DNA of 64,000 bases, taken from NCBI RefSeq assembly GCF_023973825.1, contig NW_027122933.1, positions 31,208 through 95,207 of the forward strand, given 5' to 3'. The position numbers were made by a program, and so were the translations under genes. The notes under the pieces were generated by a model. It made no database searches and was not told the origin of the DNA. It worked only from the letters and a program-made list of their open reading frames with translations. This stretch comes from Plasmodium brasilianum (lineage: Eukaryota; Apicomplexa; Aconoidasida; Haemosporida; Plasmodiidae). Of the stretch, positions 1 through 13,742 are shown piece by piece (the first letter of the stretch is position 1; each line of letters starts with the position of its first letter).

Positions 1-90
1 GTTTATTCAGCATAGAACTATAAGTAATATAGGTACTGCTTTATATTAAAAACTACTATTTACAAAAGAACACGTTTTTTAATATACATT

Positions 91-1080
91 TTATCTTTTC
101 CCAAACTTAATTTTTTGATATTTTTTTACTTTTTTATGGTAGATAATAATAGCTAATATAACTGTAACACCTAATATTAAGAATGGTAGAAAATATATAA
201 TATAACCAAAAAATCCTTCTACATATGCATGAAATCCATTTGCATTTGTTCCTACCGTTTCCTTTCTATTCCATGGTATTTTATTCGTAGATTTCAACAA
301 CGAACCTAAAGAGGACTTCTCCAAGCATTCGTGAAATTTTCTGTACCACCCGTCTGAAATGATTTTCAATACATAATATAAACCTCCCATAATACCTTTA
401 AAGCCAAAAAAATCTAATATCATAGATACTGATAACAACAAAAACAATATTAAAGGTGCAGCAATTCGTAATGAGAATTTTTTAAGTATTATTTTTTTGT
501 AAAGCTTATCACTAATTGTCTTGTTATTTTCAAGAAAATCTATATAATCCAGTTCTTTGAATATTTTTTTTTCTATACGGGATAATTTTTTGGTATCAAA
601 TATAGTACTTCTGTTTTTCACAGCGTATTTACATCCTCCTTTATTATTCACTGAACGTCCATCCGAATGTTTCCTTTTCCGCATGTTGCCTTTTTCATTT
701 ATATATATATATTTTTCATTATTAATTACATTATTTAGTATATCTTCTTTTAAATGTGTACTATTTAAATCCTTAAATTGTTTACATTTTTCTAGTAATC
801 TATAAGTTCTTATATCTAATTTACTTCCTTTGATGTGCTTTTCACATAGGAAGTTGTCAAACATACTCTATAAAACAAGGTAAATATTTATTAATTATAT
901 CAATAAATATTCTTATGTTAAATGATAGTATTAATTAAAATTATACAGTAAATATATTAATAGAATATGTATCTTTAAATAATATTATTATACCATACTA
1001 CTAAAGAAATGATACATCCAACTTAAGATGATAAAAATATAAATTTTAATAAAAAAATGTAACTTAATTTTATGTTCCAT
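91..1080 (-). CDS. Two-TM exported protein, fam-l/fam-m superfamily (KELDY type)
   Basis: Two exons: exon 1 994..1080 (29 codons), exon 2 91..867, intron 868..993 with a GTATAA donor and TAG acceptor, phase 0; 287 aa. Exon 1 starts MEHKIKLHFF and is a hydrophobic signal-like segment. Exon 2 carries TYRLLEKC, an RxL export-type (PEXEL-like) motif with Arg52; the acidic residue at position 5 of the classical motif is missing. The middle is Lys/Asn-rich and ends in the family signature KKIFKELDYIDFLENN. Then come a first transmembrane segment (about residues 164-183, LILFLLLSVSMILDFFG), a variable loop, and a second transmembrane segment followed by the basic end YHKKVKKYQKIKFGKR. Members of this superfamily are thought to be exported to the infected red cell. 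I cannot separate fam-l from fam-m without a profile search. The reading frame is intact. Confidence 0.9.
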
Positions 1081-3651
1081 GATATAGATTTCAATATCCT
1101 AATATATTCAGTTGAGAAAAAATAAACAGTAATATAATATTTATATAATAATATAAGATTATATAATATATTTAAAAAAATTTATTAATGCTTTTTAAGA
1201 GCTTAGTGAAATTTATATGATAATATTGTTTTCTAAAATAGAGGCAAACAAAAAAAAATTTAAGTAATATTATAGAACTTTTTTTTTTAATTTTATTTTT
1301 AAAAAACTAATTTTCATTAAAATAAATCTATTTTCATTGTTTCATAAATGTTTAATATATATTATTCAATAATATAATATTGTAAGTTAATTAAATAAAA
1401 CTTTATTAATTTTTTTAAAAATAAAAAAAGAAGAAAATATAAAATTTCTTGATATTTCTGAATGCTCAATATAAGTAGAATATAGATACATGTACTATAC
1501 AATGTATAGAATATAGATAACATATTGTTCCATATTTTCAGATAATGACAGCTAATTTAGAAGATATTTTTATACTCTTTATTATAATATATATATATAT
1601 ACTGGAAAATGTTATTATTCTTAAATAATATTAATTATTATGATTTTTTTATTAGTATTAATAATAAATATAAATATGTATATATATATATATTGTATAA
1701 CCTCTGTTTTTATATAATTTATATAGCTTAGATTAATTACTATATAAACTTATGCCTTCTTTTATAAACTATATTATATTTAAAAAATAGAATTTATAAT
1801 ATACTAATAAATCTATAAAAAAACATATATTTTATTGATAAAATAAATAATATTTTCTTCCTTTATAATAATTTTTGAAATTAATAACTCTTCATGAATT
1901 TTAATCTAAGCCATTTGTTTATAATATATTTTTAAATCCTTCTTAAGTTTTTTAAATAAACAAATTTAAAGCAAATACAATAAAATAATAGGAAAAAAAA
2001 TGAAATTTAATGCAATGCTTGTATTAACTTTAGTAACTTCTTAATAATCTCACATGATATATAAATTATTATAATTCCGTCTATAATATAATTATACAAT
2101 ATATTTTTTTAATAATATATTTTTACCATGAATATTGAATCTATTTTTATAAAATGCAATTTATTAAACATTACATAAATGTTATACGAAAATAAAAAAT
2201 GTATGCAAACTCTTATTTAATATAACAATATATTAACACATAAAAATCATAATTCAATACTTAATATTGCTACTAAATAAGATATTACACTAATAATTTT
2301 TGACTATTTCTTATCAATAACTAAAAATAAAAACTTAAAAATTAAATCTGTGTATATAATTTATATATTTAAAAAGAATTCCTTTTTTTATTTCTATAAT
2401 TTTATTAATGATATTATTTTTAAAGTTACTAAAAAACGAGAAATACTAAATATAAACTATAGGTATTTACATATATCCTTAAAATAATAATAAATAGTCG
2501 CTTAATACACTTATAGACAACGAAAAAACGTAAAATATATATATATATATATATATATTTATATCAGATCAAATTATCGCAAAAAGTATATTTTTATTTG
2601 AATTACACCTAAGGATAATTTTGTTTATTACAATATATAACACATTTTTAGAAATTTACAAGTCCAAAATAAAAAAAAATTTTTGGTACATAATATCTAT
2701 GAGTATATCACTAAATTTAACTCATTATTTTAATATTTGAATAAACTAAAAAAAAAAAAATATATATGTATATAATAATATTTTATTAATTTACAATTTA
2801 ACCTATATTTAATTAATTTTTGCAATACTGAATTAACTCTAAAGTTATGAACAAAGTTACGATAATTGGTTTCAACGATTAACTTAATTGTAATGATTTA
2901 CACAATGTAAGTTAATTATAACTAATCTATAATTAAAAAAGATATTATGTAATTATATGTACGTAATTTTACATTTAAACGATCTAAAAAAAATAAAATT
3001 CTATTAACAGTATTTTTACAAAAAATATTTTTTGTTTAATATTTCATATAAATTAATTTTATGTAATAAATAATAAGTCTTTTTTTCATCATAAAAAATA
3101 TATATACACTTATTCATTCATCATCATATATTAAGTTTTTTTCACAAAATACAAAACAAGAGAGACTAACGTTTAATTTCATATAAAAAATACATTATCT
3201 TAATCATCTGAACAAATAGTGATTGTAGACTACAACATGATGTAAAATAAAAAGTAAAACTGTCTAGTGCAATTTCAAATTTTCACAGATCTAAAATATT
3301 ACAATAATTGTGTTATTATATATTCGATTTTAATTCCAAATATATATATTAATAAAAAGTTATTTAAATATACTAATATACATATTATTCCATAAATTTT
3401 TATTAAGTTATAATACTAATTTAAATTAGAAAATATAAAATGATAAGTTCAGATTCACTAAAAAACGAAGAACATATAACATTATACTATCATATAAACA
3501 ACAGCAATAATATATGTGTATTTATAATATTTTATTAATTATATGCAAGTTTATTAAGTGAATCACTAAAAATATTACAGCTATTATTTCTTTATATTAT
3601 AGGTTCTATACAATAAAATATATATTCCTTATTATTCATTTTGTTCAGTCA
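1081..3651. other. Intergenic A/T-rich spacer
   Basis: Between the first exported gene and the broken relative. It holds poly-A/T runs and an (AT)n tract near 2535-2558. No open frame with family motifs was seen on either strand. Confidence 0.6.
2535..2558. repeat. (AT)n microsatellite
   Basis: Uninterrupted alternating AT of about 24 bases in spacer DNA; typical of Plasmodium intergenic sequence. Confidence 0.9.
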
Positions 3652-4520
3652 TTAGATTAATTTTTTATATTTTTCATTATTTATAAAAATAATAGTAGTC
3701 GCTATTATTAGTATAACAAATAATATTATAACTAGTATAGAATATGATACTATATAATTGTAGGCTGGTATTTCTCCACTTTGTACTATTATATTAGTGG
3801 ATACTAGAAATATATTGAAGTTTTCCTCTATAGTATTCAAGTAATTTAATCCTTTTAATATTGGATATCCTATTCCTAACAAGATTAAAATAATAATTAC
3901 TTAACTATAAATCCATAGTCTCTAAATTTTATCCTTTTTAAAGCTATATAACAAATACTCCTTTTTTTTTCAAGAAAATTATTATAATCTTTTTTTCTAA
4001 TCCATTTTTTTTCAAAATGAAAATGTTTTCCATCAAACAATCTATTTTTATAATCAATAACTTCTGTGTAATATTCTTCCTTATGTAATATACTTCTATT
4101 TATTTTTTTGTTTTTTCCTTTGTCTACTTTTTCCTTATTATATATTTTTTTTTTTGGTACAGCTGGTTATTTTGTATATCTTCTTTTAGTCTTACATAAT
4201 TGCAATCCTTATTCTATTTATATTTTGCTAGTGATCGATAATTTCTTGTATTTAATCTCTACTAAGGTTACAATTTTTACTCAGTGATTTATTAAATGTA
4301 CTCTAAATGAACAAAATATATATTCGTTGTTTAATGTAATAAATAAACTAATAGTAAAAAATTGTCTTAATAGAAATATAAGACGAAAAATTTTAACAAT
4401 AAAAAAAAAATATATATATATGTATTATTTTACCATATACTTCTTAAAATGGCATGTCCATGTTAAAGGTATAAATGTTAAGATTTTTATAAAAAAAAGT
4501 AAATTAATTTTTTCATCCAT
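3652..4520 (-). pseudogene. Decayed two-TM exported protein, fam-l/fam-m superfamily (HFHFEKKW type)
   Basis: Exon 1 (4434..4520) is intact: 29 codons beginning MDEKINLLFF and ending at a GTAAAA donor. Exon 2 starts after the acceptor at 4303-4305. It reads STFNKSL, then meets a stop near 4255. The RNYRSLAKYK export-type region continues in another frame and hits a further stop after YK. A third stretch keeps the diagnostic LFDGKHFHFEKKWIRKKDY and ends at a TAA at 3897-3899. The last part, with the C-terminal transmembrane segment and NNEKYKKLI, is in yet another frame (about 3652..3882). At least three breaks make this a pseudogene. The HFHFEKKW and NNEKYKK signatures differ from the KELDY type of the other members here, so this is the second branch of the superfamily. 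It lies directly upstream of the intact gene at the window start, in the same orientation. Confidence 0.85.
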
Positions 4521-7500
4521 CATATAGAACCTTAATATTCTAATATATTCAAAAAAAAGGAAAAAAAATGATTAATAATATCATGATTTTGATAAAAAAG
4601 GATACTGTAACAATTTATTTAATATTTGTTTTCTTATTATTTCTTCTTTTAATATATAAAAAAATGCAAATCACTATAATTTACTTTGCGCCATTTACAA
4701 ACAAAAGTATATTTTAAAATATAATACGTGATATTTATCACAATGTTATTTAAAGAAAAATTTATTTGAATATTTTCAATCATATTTAAAATATATAATT
4801 TAATTATTTAATATAGTTCACTAGTTAACTAATATTTTTTATTAATAATTTTCATAATAAATTCAGAAATAAATAGGTAATTTCCTGTTATATAGAATTA
4901 CTAAATTAATGTATTATATCAAATGCAGAGAATATATATATATATATAATATATCTTTCTACATATTAAGACTAAATTTAATAATATAAAGGAAGATATC
5001 CTACGAATACTTATATTTTATAATCATTGCATTTCGGAAAAACTAGTTAATTTTAACAAAATGTTAATTATTTTTAAAATATAATAATATTAATAGTAAA
5101 TAAATAAAAAAATACATTTTGAATTATGTCAGTTGTAACACATTCTTTAGTATATCCCTGAGCATATAAAATTTTTTGTATCCTATAATGCATTTATGAA
5201 ATATAATGCATAAGGTGCTAGGAAATTTAAGAAGAAATATATATTTTATAGGAATAAAAGAACGAATTTTCTTTTATGCACCACAATTTTTAAAAATTAC
5301 AAGTATTATATTTAATTTATACCATATTTTGTAAATGAAATCTTTTAAAATTCTATTATATATTTATTTTAATTAAATATGGACATTTAAAATATTTGTT
5401 TATAAAATACAAAAAAAAAAAAGAAAAAGGTAATTATTTTAATTAAATACATTATAATAGGAATAAACTTTCTTCAATCAATTATTTTCCTATTATTTGA
5501 ATAATACTAATGCATATCTTTTTTTTTTATGAATTATTATAATATATGTACTCAAAAAAATTTTATAAAATAAATTTAATCAACAATGAAGAAGGTATAA
5601 TAATAAAACATTATATATTTATACTCCTTTTCTCACTGATAAATTATTATAAAACTCAAAATTAATAATCTTATGTATGTCATTCTTTCTAGAATGTAAA
5701 TTCTTCTGTAAAATTTTTTTATCATTTCCTATAAACTACACCGTACGGCAAAAACTACTTTATATGTATATTTACAATAATTACAAAAAATAATAAATTA
5801 TAATAAAATATTATAATATTTAATATTATGAAAAAGAAAATTAAAGAAAGAAAAAAAGGAAAATAACATTTATATGATTATATCAATGGTTTATATTTAT
5901 ATTTTTTATCAATAAATTTTATCTTCCGCATAGAATTATTATAAATTATTTAATACATAAATAGTATTTTTTTGTAATGCTTTATTATAGAGTAAATTAA
6001 ATTAATATATTTATTTCTTTAATGTATTACCTGTTGATATTTATTTTTATCATTAGCATGTTGTATACATTCTAAACTTAATATGTAATATAGCATAATA
6101 ATTATCATATAAGGAATTTTTTTTTTTTTAAATTTAAGTATTCTGTTCTATTATATAGATTTCTTAGAATGATTTATATGTTAGCTTATATAATATTCGT
6201 AATTCAATTTATTTATTATTTCAAATAATATTTATTCAAAAGTTTCAAGTTTTTTTAAGTTAAAAGATTACTCTATAATACTAAAATTAACTTTTTCTGA
6301 TAACAATGTACATTTATATTATATCTAAATAATATTATAATTTGTATTTTTATTTTCATATTTAATAACAAAGCCACTATTATAATAAATTTCATATTCT
6401 TATAATCCTAATAAACAGTAATATATAATAGAAAAAAAGGAACATCTGTAATTGCAATTGGTAGTTAATTTATTCTATTATTCTTTATAATTTTTTAAGA
6501 ATTATTTAACATATTCGTAAGTTATTTTATTTATTTTTTTATATCAATTCTGGCAATTTCTCATATTCTGAATAAATTTATCAAACAAAATTTTTCACAG
6601 TATATAATCATATTTATTTTGCCTATCATACTCTCTTTCGGAATTCTTTATCACTTTTATATATTTCACGTCACTCAAGTTTACCTAGATACTTTCTTCA
6701 CATAGTTCTTTATTTTTCAAATGTATTAAAAAATATTAAAATATTAATCCAACATTTAGTTTGTTTTTCTATTGTCTGATTTTTAATGATTTATCTTACA
6801 TTAAATTTTTTATTTTAAAAAAAATACAATTTAGTTTTTTTATATATTTATTTCTACTTATGAGAAGCAATTATTTATACTAAATAATTATAGTATACAG
6901 CAAATTCAATAATAATGGAAGAAATTTTTTTATTATTGGAGTAATATTTATTTAACTATATGAAAATATATTTTAAGTTTTCTTAAAAGTTCATAGCAAG
7001 ATTAATACAAAATCTAACATAACATTAGCAACTACTAAATTATTAAGGATGGAGCATATATGTTTATAATATTATTCATAAAATAATTCATTTCATATAT
7101 CTTCATAGTTTTGTTATAAACAATGCAATAAATTATAAATAACTTCCCATATATATATAATAATGCTATATTAATAAATACGCAACATAATAAATTTTCA
7201 ATGTATATATAGATCCCGTTTATTTTCTTCTACCTATTTAAAAGACACCTTTCTCATTCATAATTACATAAAATATATATATTTAAATTAATTCTATATA
7301 TATAAATAAAAAAGTGAAACTATTTTCCATATTCATGTACTAATAATAATAATTATTCGTTTTAAAATTAAATAAAAATATACATTTAAATATTTAAAAT
7401 ATATTAAAATAATTTGAGAATGATAATACTATTGTGCTAGATATGCAAATTATAACATGAAAATTAATAGTACAATTTATGTTACAACAATATATTTATA

Positions 7501-8354
7501 ATTATATATTAAAATCATTCGTTATCATTTCCTTACGTTCTTAATAGAAATAAATATTATTTATTATAACTGCCGATTTATGGAGAACATATGTATGAAT
7601 AATATAGGACAAAATTTAAAAACATAATAATATAATTTATTATAATAATTATTGTATTTATAAAAAATAAAATAAATGTTATTTATATATCGTTATAACA
7701 TAATTTATACATTATAGTTTATAAAAAAATGTAGTGTAATCTCATTTGCACATATACTATTCATATACCGGAAATAAAAATGTTTCATAATACTTTTTTT
7801 CTATTTATTTAAAATTATTTTAGAAAACCCACTATTGATTGTTCTGTTCAAAATAATTGTTACAACCTATTTTTTTTTACTTTTAAAATTTAATGTAATA
7901 ATTCGAATTTCATAAACATTTTAACTACTGATGATTGTAGTAACATAAAATACAGTGATTTCTATAATTTAAACTAAGTAGAATAATCATATAAACCTAT
8001 TATCTATATGTTATATAAAATTATTTAATTAATGTAATTATAGATAATAATATTTTGCAAAAGAAATATATATTTTTTTAAGTAAAATATGTTATATTTA
8101 TTATATATTTTTTTACTAATCTATAATATAATGAAATATGTCTAATAGGTTATAAAAAAATTAGCATTAACTTTAAGGTTCTATATTAATAAGCATAAAA
8201 TATTATTTGTGCAATATTTCCATTTCTTAGTTATATTCTCATTATATCATTTATTATTCTTTTTACTATATAATAGAATATTCCAAGAATTAACTGTTTC
8301 ATTTTTTACATCATAATGAAAATATAACGCTAATCCAGAAGTAAATGTAAATTA
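4521..8354. other. Spacer with faint coding relics
   Basis: No intact gene. Most is low-complexity A/T sequence. Two minus-strand stretches, near 5.6-5.76 kb and 6.48-6.72 kb, have higher coding complexity and are listed separately. Confidence 0.55.
5620..6723 (-). pseudogene. Unidentified coding relic (minus strand)
   Basis: Read on the minus strand from 6723 to about 6478, one frame runs for some 80 codons with a varied amino-acid make-up (for example VNLSDVKYIKVIKNSEREYD, and later KFIQNMRNCQN) and only a few stops, mostly TGA or TAG. A second patch near 5760-5620 reads GNDKKILQKNLHSRKNDIHK. Random DNA of this composition gives mostly I, K, N, F, Y and L, so these look like decayed exons. 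The family is not recognised; a helical exported-protein domain is one possibility. No splice sites were resolved. Confidence 0.3.
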
Positions 8355-9302
8355 CTATTTTTCTACAGAATGATAACCTATAGAAATTCTTCCGTTTTCA
8401 GAATGTAAATTTTCATTTTCACAATATCTTTCTAATAATTCATATGATTCTTCTGGAATTATGTTCTCTATTATTCTTTTATTTTTATTTAGAAGATTGT
8501 GAATCCGTGGTCCAAGGGGACTAAACTATTATATAAAATGAAAAAGAATGAAATATTCTATATATATATAACAATAATAATATATTAATAAAAATTAAGT
8601 ATACCTTTGTTCGGACTTTTTATAATTTTTAACGATAATTTATATAATACCTTATACAGAAGAAAAAAAGTAATAAGAAATGCACCCAAAAGTGTAAAAC
8701 TAACTGATATTGCAGTCTTCAATTCAAGTGAAATAGAACAAGAATAGTGAGTTGTCTTTCTATCACATAAAAAAATGTCACGTGTATCATTTTTTAACAG
8801 TTCCCACAATTTCTCAATGTACATCTTCCATAATTTTATATTATTTTCGCAACTAGAACCATTAAATATATAATGATTTTTTTTTTCATTTAACCATTCA
8901 TTCAATAATTCACAGTACTCAGTATCACTAACACTATCATTATCACTATCACTTATTAATATAGATAATGTATCCTTCTTTTTATAATTATTATGAAGCT
9001 TACAACCAATTTCATATAAATTATTATATGTATCCCTTATAGTACTTAAAAATTCATATGATGTTCCATAAGGGCTAAGGTTATATTCTTCATCAAAATA
9101 TTCTAAAATTTTATCTTTCTTACTTGTTTCTAATATCTGAAAATTAAAAATAAAAAAATAAAACTAAATACAAGTAAGAAAATACAATTATATTAAACGT
9201 TTTAAAAAATTAATGCTAAATAATATATACAACATAATATTCAAATTGATTCATAACATTTTTTAGGTAAACATTAATGTGTAATTATATATTTACTTCC
9301 AT
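8355..9302 (-). CDS. pir: PIR protein, short form
   Basis: Three exons: a tentative exon 1 at 9297..9302 (Met-Glu, GTAAAT donor), exon 2 at 8651..9136 (CAG acceptor, GTATTA donor) and exon 3 at 8355..8525; about 220 aa. Exon 2 has a Cys-containing outer domain (EIGCKLHN, EYCELLNEWLNEKKN, NIKLWKMYIEKLW), an acidic Ser/Asp-rich patch, and a transmembrane segment ending FFLLYK. Exon 3 begins FSPLGPRIHNLLNK and ends IGYHSVEK, the classic PIR cytoplasmic tail. PIR proteins are variable surface or exported antigens of malaria parasites. At about 220 aa it is much shorter than the other two PIR proteins here (318 and 528 aa), and the usual N-terminal LPS motif is absent, so it is either a short PIR subtype or N-terminally truncated. 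Exon 1 is the least certain part. Confidence 0.85.
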
Positions 9303-12300
9303 ATTTAAAAAAGTCTATTAAATGTTATTAAATTAACAGTGAGAAATTGTAATATTCCTATATATATTTGTTTTTATTTTATTTAAAACGCATATTCATA
9401 TTTACATTTTTTCCTCCAATGCTTAAGAAATTAAAATATAGATTTTTTTTTAGCACATAAATTTTTATTAAATATTAACAATGAAATAATAGAATATAAT
9501 TTTTTTATTAATACTTCTTTTAATATTTTAAAAAATAAAAAACGATTTTTATTCTAAAAATCTTACGAAAGCTGATATTTGTACATTTTATGCATTAATT
9601 ACTTATTATATATATATTCAAGAATAAATTGTTATTTATATAAAAATTTAAATAAAGTATTATTTTATATAAAATTTTATATTTTCCAATAAATCTATTT
9701 CAAATTTAGTTCTTAAATATTATTTATTTATAATGATAATAGAAAAAATATAATTTTTTATTTTATAATAATTCAAAGATAACAAAAAACATATAATAAT
9801 AATTAAGATAAGTGCTTTAATTTATCATTTATTATGACATAATCCGTAAGCAACAAACATATATATATATATTACATAATTTTTCTTATAGTAATAAAAA
9901 TAAAACATAAAAAAATGATTGAATTATTCTATAATTTTTTCATATATTATCATATTTAATTTAAAAACGTTATTAGCGCAGACTTTACTGCCGCTTTAGT
10001 ATTCTTATATTTTAACTGTAAAAGGTATAACCTAATCATTTTTTCATTTAATTTTTTTTATATTTTTGTATATGTATAACATCAACTCATGCAGGTAGAG
10101 ATTAATAAAACATAAAAGTTCTTTTAAAAAAAAACTTTAAAAAAAAAAAGCAAAAATTATTGTTCCGAACTAATTATAAAGATTTAGAATTATAATAACT
10201 TTAATATTGTAAAAATTAGAAGAATTAATAAAATCCATTTTATTTCATAGAAACCCTTAAAAAATAAAAATTTTCTTCTTGGTCTTAAAACTATTATAAA
10301 TTTTTATAATTAAAACATGAAATGCATTTCGGTAAATATAATAATATTATACGCACTGATGATAATTTATAGATATTGAAAAACTAAATGGTGTAGGTAT
10401 AATTAAAAAAATTTTGAATATTACTCAAATTCATTTTATATTTCCCTAAATATATGTAAAAAATAAAAAGTATCAATATAAAATGGAATTTTTATTTTTT
10501 TTCGAAATAAACAAAAAATTTTAATATTATTAAATATAGTTAATATATAAATTATAATTTCTGTATGCTTTCTTTCTCCACAAGGCTTTATCATTTATCA
10601 AGTTTATAAGCAATATTTTCGTCAAAAATAAAATTTGGAATTTTAACAATTAAACTAAAAAAATAATGTATACATTAAAAATATGCACTTTTAAAAATTC
10701 ATATTTTTTATATTGAAATTACTAAAATTTGAAAAATATATATATTTTCATTTTCAATCACATATGATGATGCTGACTTTTTTACTGTTACTTCGTCATT
10801 TATATGATAATATTGGTAGTGAAATATAATAAGGACATAAATATATATATAATGTATATTTAAATACAAATTTAATTATGTATATACATCGCAATGTGTA
10901 ATTAAAATATAATGAATAAATTATTTTGTTTAACCAACATTAAATATAATTACTAATTTTTTTTTAGTAATTAAATTTTTTTGAGCATATTTTTTATTAT
11001 ATGTAATTATTAACAAAAATACGATTTAACTTGCAATTATGTTTATATTTAGAATATTTAAATAAATCACTTAAAAAATGTCGGTTAATAATATAGTAAA
11101 AGCAAAATTAGCATGTAATACGCTTTCATTAATATATAAATATATATATAATATAAAATTTTCTCTCTAAATAAATTCTTTTCTCTTTAAAAATATATTT
11201 TATTAAATAATTTTTTTACATTAATATATAGATTATCATATTATCACTTAAGCATAAATATTATTCGTATATTTTTATATATTTATTTACTTTGTATTGT
11301 ATTATGAAACAAGATAATTTAATTGTACTAGAAAACGCAATTTTAATATAAGTTAAATGTTAACATACACTTATTTGGAAATTACATTGCTGTTTTTCAT
11401 ATTACTTTTATATATATGATTTGAAATTTATGTAGTTATATATGTGTTTTAGTTATGCGTAAATATTTAGATGTTAATTATAAATATTAATTCATATTAA
11501 TTTTTTATATTATTCATTAAAATTAATTTTTATATATTTATATAATAATCCATATAGATTCCTTATGTATATTTGTATTTTTTCCCTCTGTTTTGAATAT
11601 AAATAAAAATTATAACATATTAAGGATGCAAAGAATAAGAGAAAGATATTAATTTAATATTTTATTATTAATTGGTTTAAGTAGCATAATATACAGGACA
11701 CTATAATGTACCTGAATGTTACATATAATATCAATAAATTTCATTAAATTTAATGTAATTATTAGCAAAATACGACAATAATAGTACAAATCACATTATG
11801 AAATTATATATAATCTTTCCATCATATCAACCCCAATTAATGATATTTAGAAAGAAATCTAACAAATAATCTATTGATATTTTTTAATTATTTCCCAATA
11901 GTTTAATCATATAATAGTATAATAAATAAATATATAGATTATTTAAAGATAAATTTTAAATATAACATTTATTCGAGTAATATGTGAAACATTCCGTAAA
12001 CATCACAAATATATAAATAATATAACATTTCAGATAAATACTTCTATTAATTGTAATGATTTATAATTTCGAAGTTTATGAGCATTTATAAATACTGTAA
12101 ATTTAAAAAGTATATTTTTTCTCTCTATATACGTAATTTCACATTTAGACTATATAAAAAATTAATTCTGTTGAAATGTCTTTTAGAACTCGCACCTTAT
12201 GTAAAATATTCCGTGTAAACTATATTTTATGAATAATTATTTAGTTTTTTTTTCTATGAAAAAAAAAATATATGTATGTATCACTGTAACAAAAATTATT

Positions 12301-12787
12301 CATATACATACACTGAATGCAAAAAAAAAATATTTATTGTTAACATAACAATATTGATTTATTTTCTCGAATGAACTAAGCAAATAATCATTTTATACTA
12401 GATCCAGGTAAAAAACAAAAAGCAAAAAATTCTAGTCGAATAAAAATTAACACACTCCAACACAATTATATAATTTATTTCATTATATATTAATTTTAAA
12501 GCATATATGTATATTATTCATGATATATATTTTAACATTAAGCTGTATATATGGAAACAAATTATTTAGTTAAGCTTAAGCTATTCCTTAAAATATAACT
12601 TAAAAATTATTCTGTCAAAAATTCAAATTAACAAAAGAAATAAGAACATATTTTTTTACTGTCTCGCGAAAAAAAAATAGGTATATATAGGAGTATTCTT
12701 AAAATATAAATAGTTACTGTTAGAGTTGTTAGGTATAATACCAAAGATTTTACTATAGGTTAAATTCATCTTTAAAAAAAACATATA
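9303..12787. other. Spacer; far end inside the 5.4 kb duplication
   Basis: No gene seen. Small patches of higher complexity on the minus strand near 9.97-10.03 kb and 10.57-10.80 kb (for example NDEVTVKKSASSYV) may be eroded exons but are too short to assign. From about 11.85 kb the sequence resembles the spacer starting near 50.30 kb. Confidence 0.5.
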
Positions 12788-13742
12788 TTATTTCTTATTT
12801 ATTTTTTTTTTGAACTTAATATTTTCATATTTTATAACTTTCTTATAGTAGTAAATCATTCCTAATATAAATATAACAACAAATATTAGAAAAGGTAAAC
12901 AATAAATGAAAATATTTGCTGCACGTATTTTATCTGAATTACCCCATCCTCCTATTTCAAACAAGGTACTCAAAATCCCCTCTAGTGTATATACACTACC
13001 TTCCTTAGTTAAGCTTAACAAACCTAATGAACCCAGTAATCCATCTGTTACAAAATATTCTAATAAAAGATCTAATATGGGTACAATCAATACGAAGAAA
13101 AATAATAGAACGAAAACAAATCGTATTCTGCGTTTTTTACGTGATAATTTTTTATATTCCTTATCTTCAATTTCCTTGATGTTTTTAAGGTAATCTTTAT
13201 AATCAAGTTCTTTAAATATTTGTTTTTCAAAATTAGAATATTTTTTTGTTTTAGGTATATCAGGTTTATTTTTATCATTATTTTTACAGTATTCTTCAAT
13301 GTATAATGAACTTAAACGTGATATTTTGTGTTTTACATTTGCTTCTTTTTTATTAGTAGTTACACATTTATTTTGTTTTTCTCTATTATGTGGCAATTCA
13401 TCTTCAAAATTTACAGAATATGAATCCTTATTCGGTTTATATTTTGCTAGTAATCGATAATTTATAATATTTAACTTTCTACTTAGTTTGCATTTTGCAT
13501 TCAAATTATTTTTCGAAGTGTTCTATGAAATAAAAGAAAAATGTAAATATTCCTAATTTAAATGGAAAAACATTCTCAACCTAAATAAATGCATAAGTAC
13601 ATATAAAATAATATAATATAAATAATACAAACGTAATTGTATAATATGATCACACCTCCTTATTGTAAAAGTGACATATCCAAGTTAAAAGTATAAACGC
13701 TGAAATTTTAATATATAAAAACAACATAAATTTTTGTTCCAT
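12788..13742 (-). CDS. Two-TM exported protein, fam-l/fam-m superfamily (KELDY type)
   Basis: Exon 1 13656..13742 (MEQKFMLFLYIKISAFILLT then WICHF), exon 2 12788..13522, intron 13523..13655; 273 aa. A second ATG lies one codon upstream at 13743-13745; the start was chosen to match the family MEQK beginning. NYRLLAKYK with Arg52 is the RxL export-type motif. After a Lys/Asn-rich region comes KKYSNFEKQIFKELDYKDYL, then a basic KKRRIRF and a first transmembrane segment. A Gly/Leu-rich loop (GLLGSLGLLSLTKEGS) and a second transmembrane segment follow, ending YYKKVIKYENIKFKKK. The donor is GTGTGA, a little unusual but in phase. It is the downstream member of a same-strand pair with the gene at 15730-16663. 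The decayed counterpart of this gene is at 51258-52199. Confidence 0.9.

Noticed and set aside
4327..4527. Plus-strand open frame of 66 codons
   Set aside because: Antisense shadow of exon 1 of the decayed gene at 3652-4520.
12906..13193. Plus-strand open frame of 95 codons
   Set aside because: Antisense of the exported gene 12788-13742; the sense strand has splice sites and family motifs.
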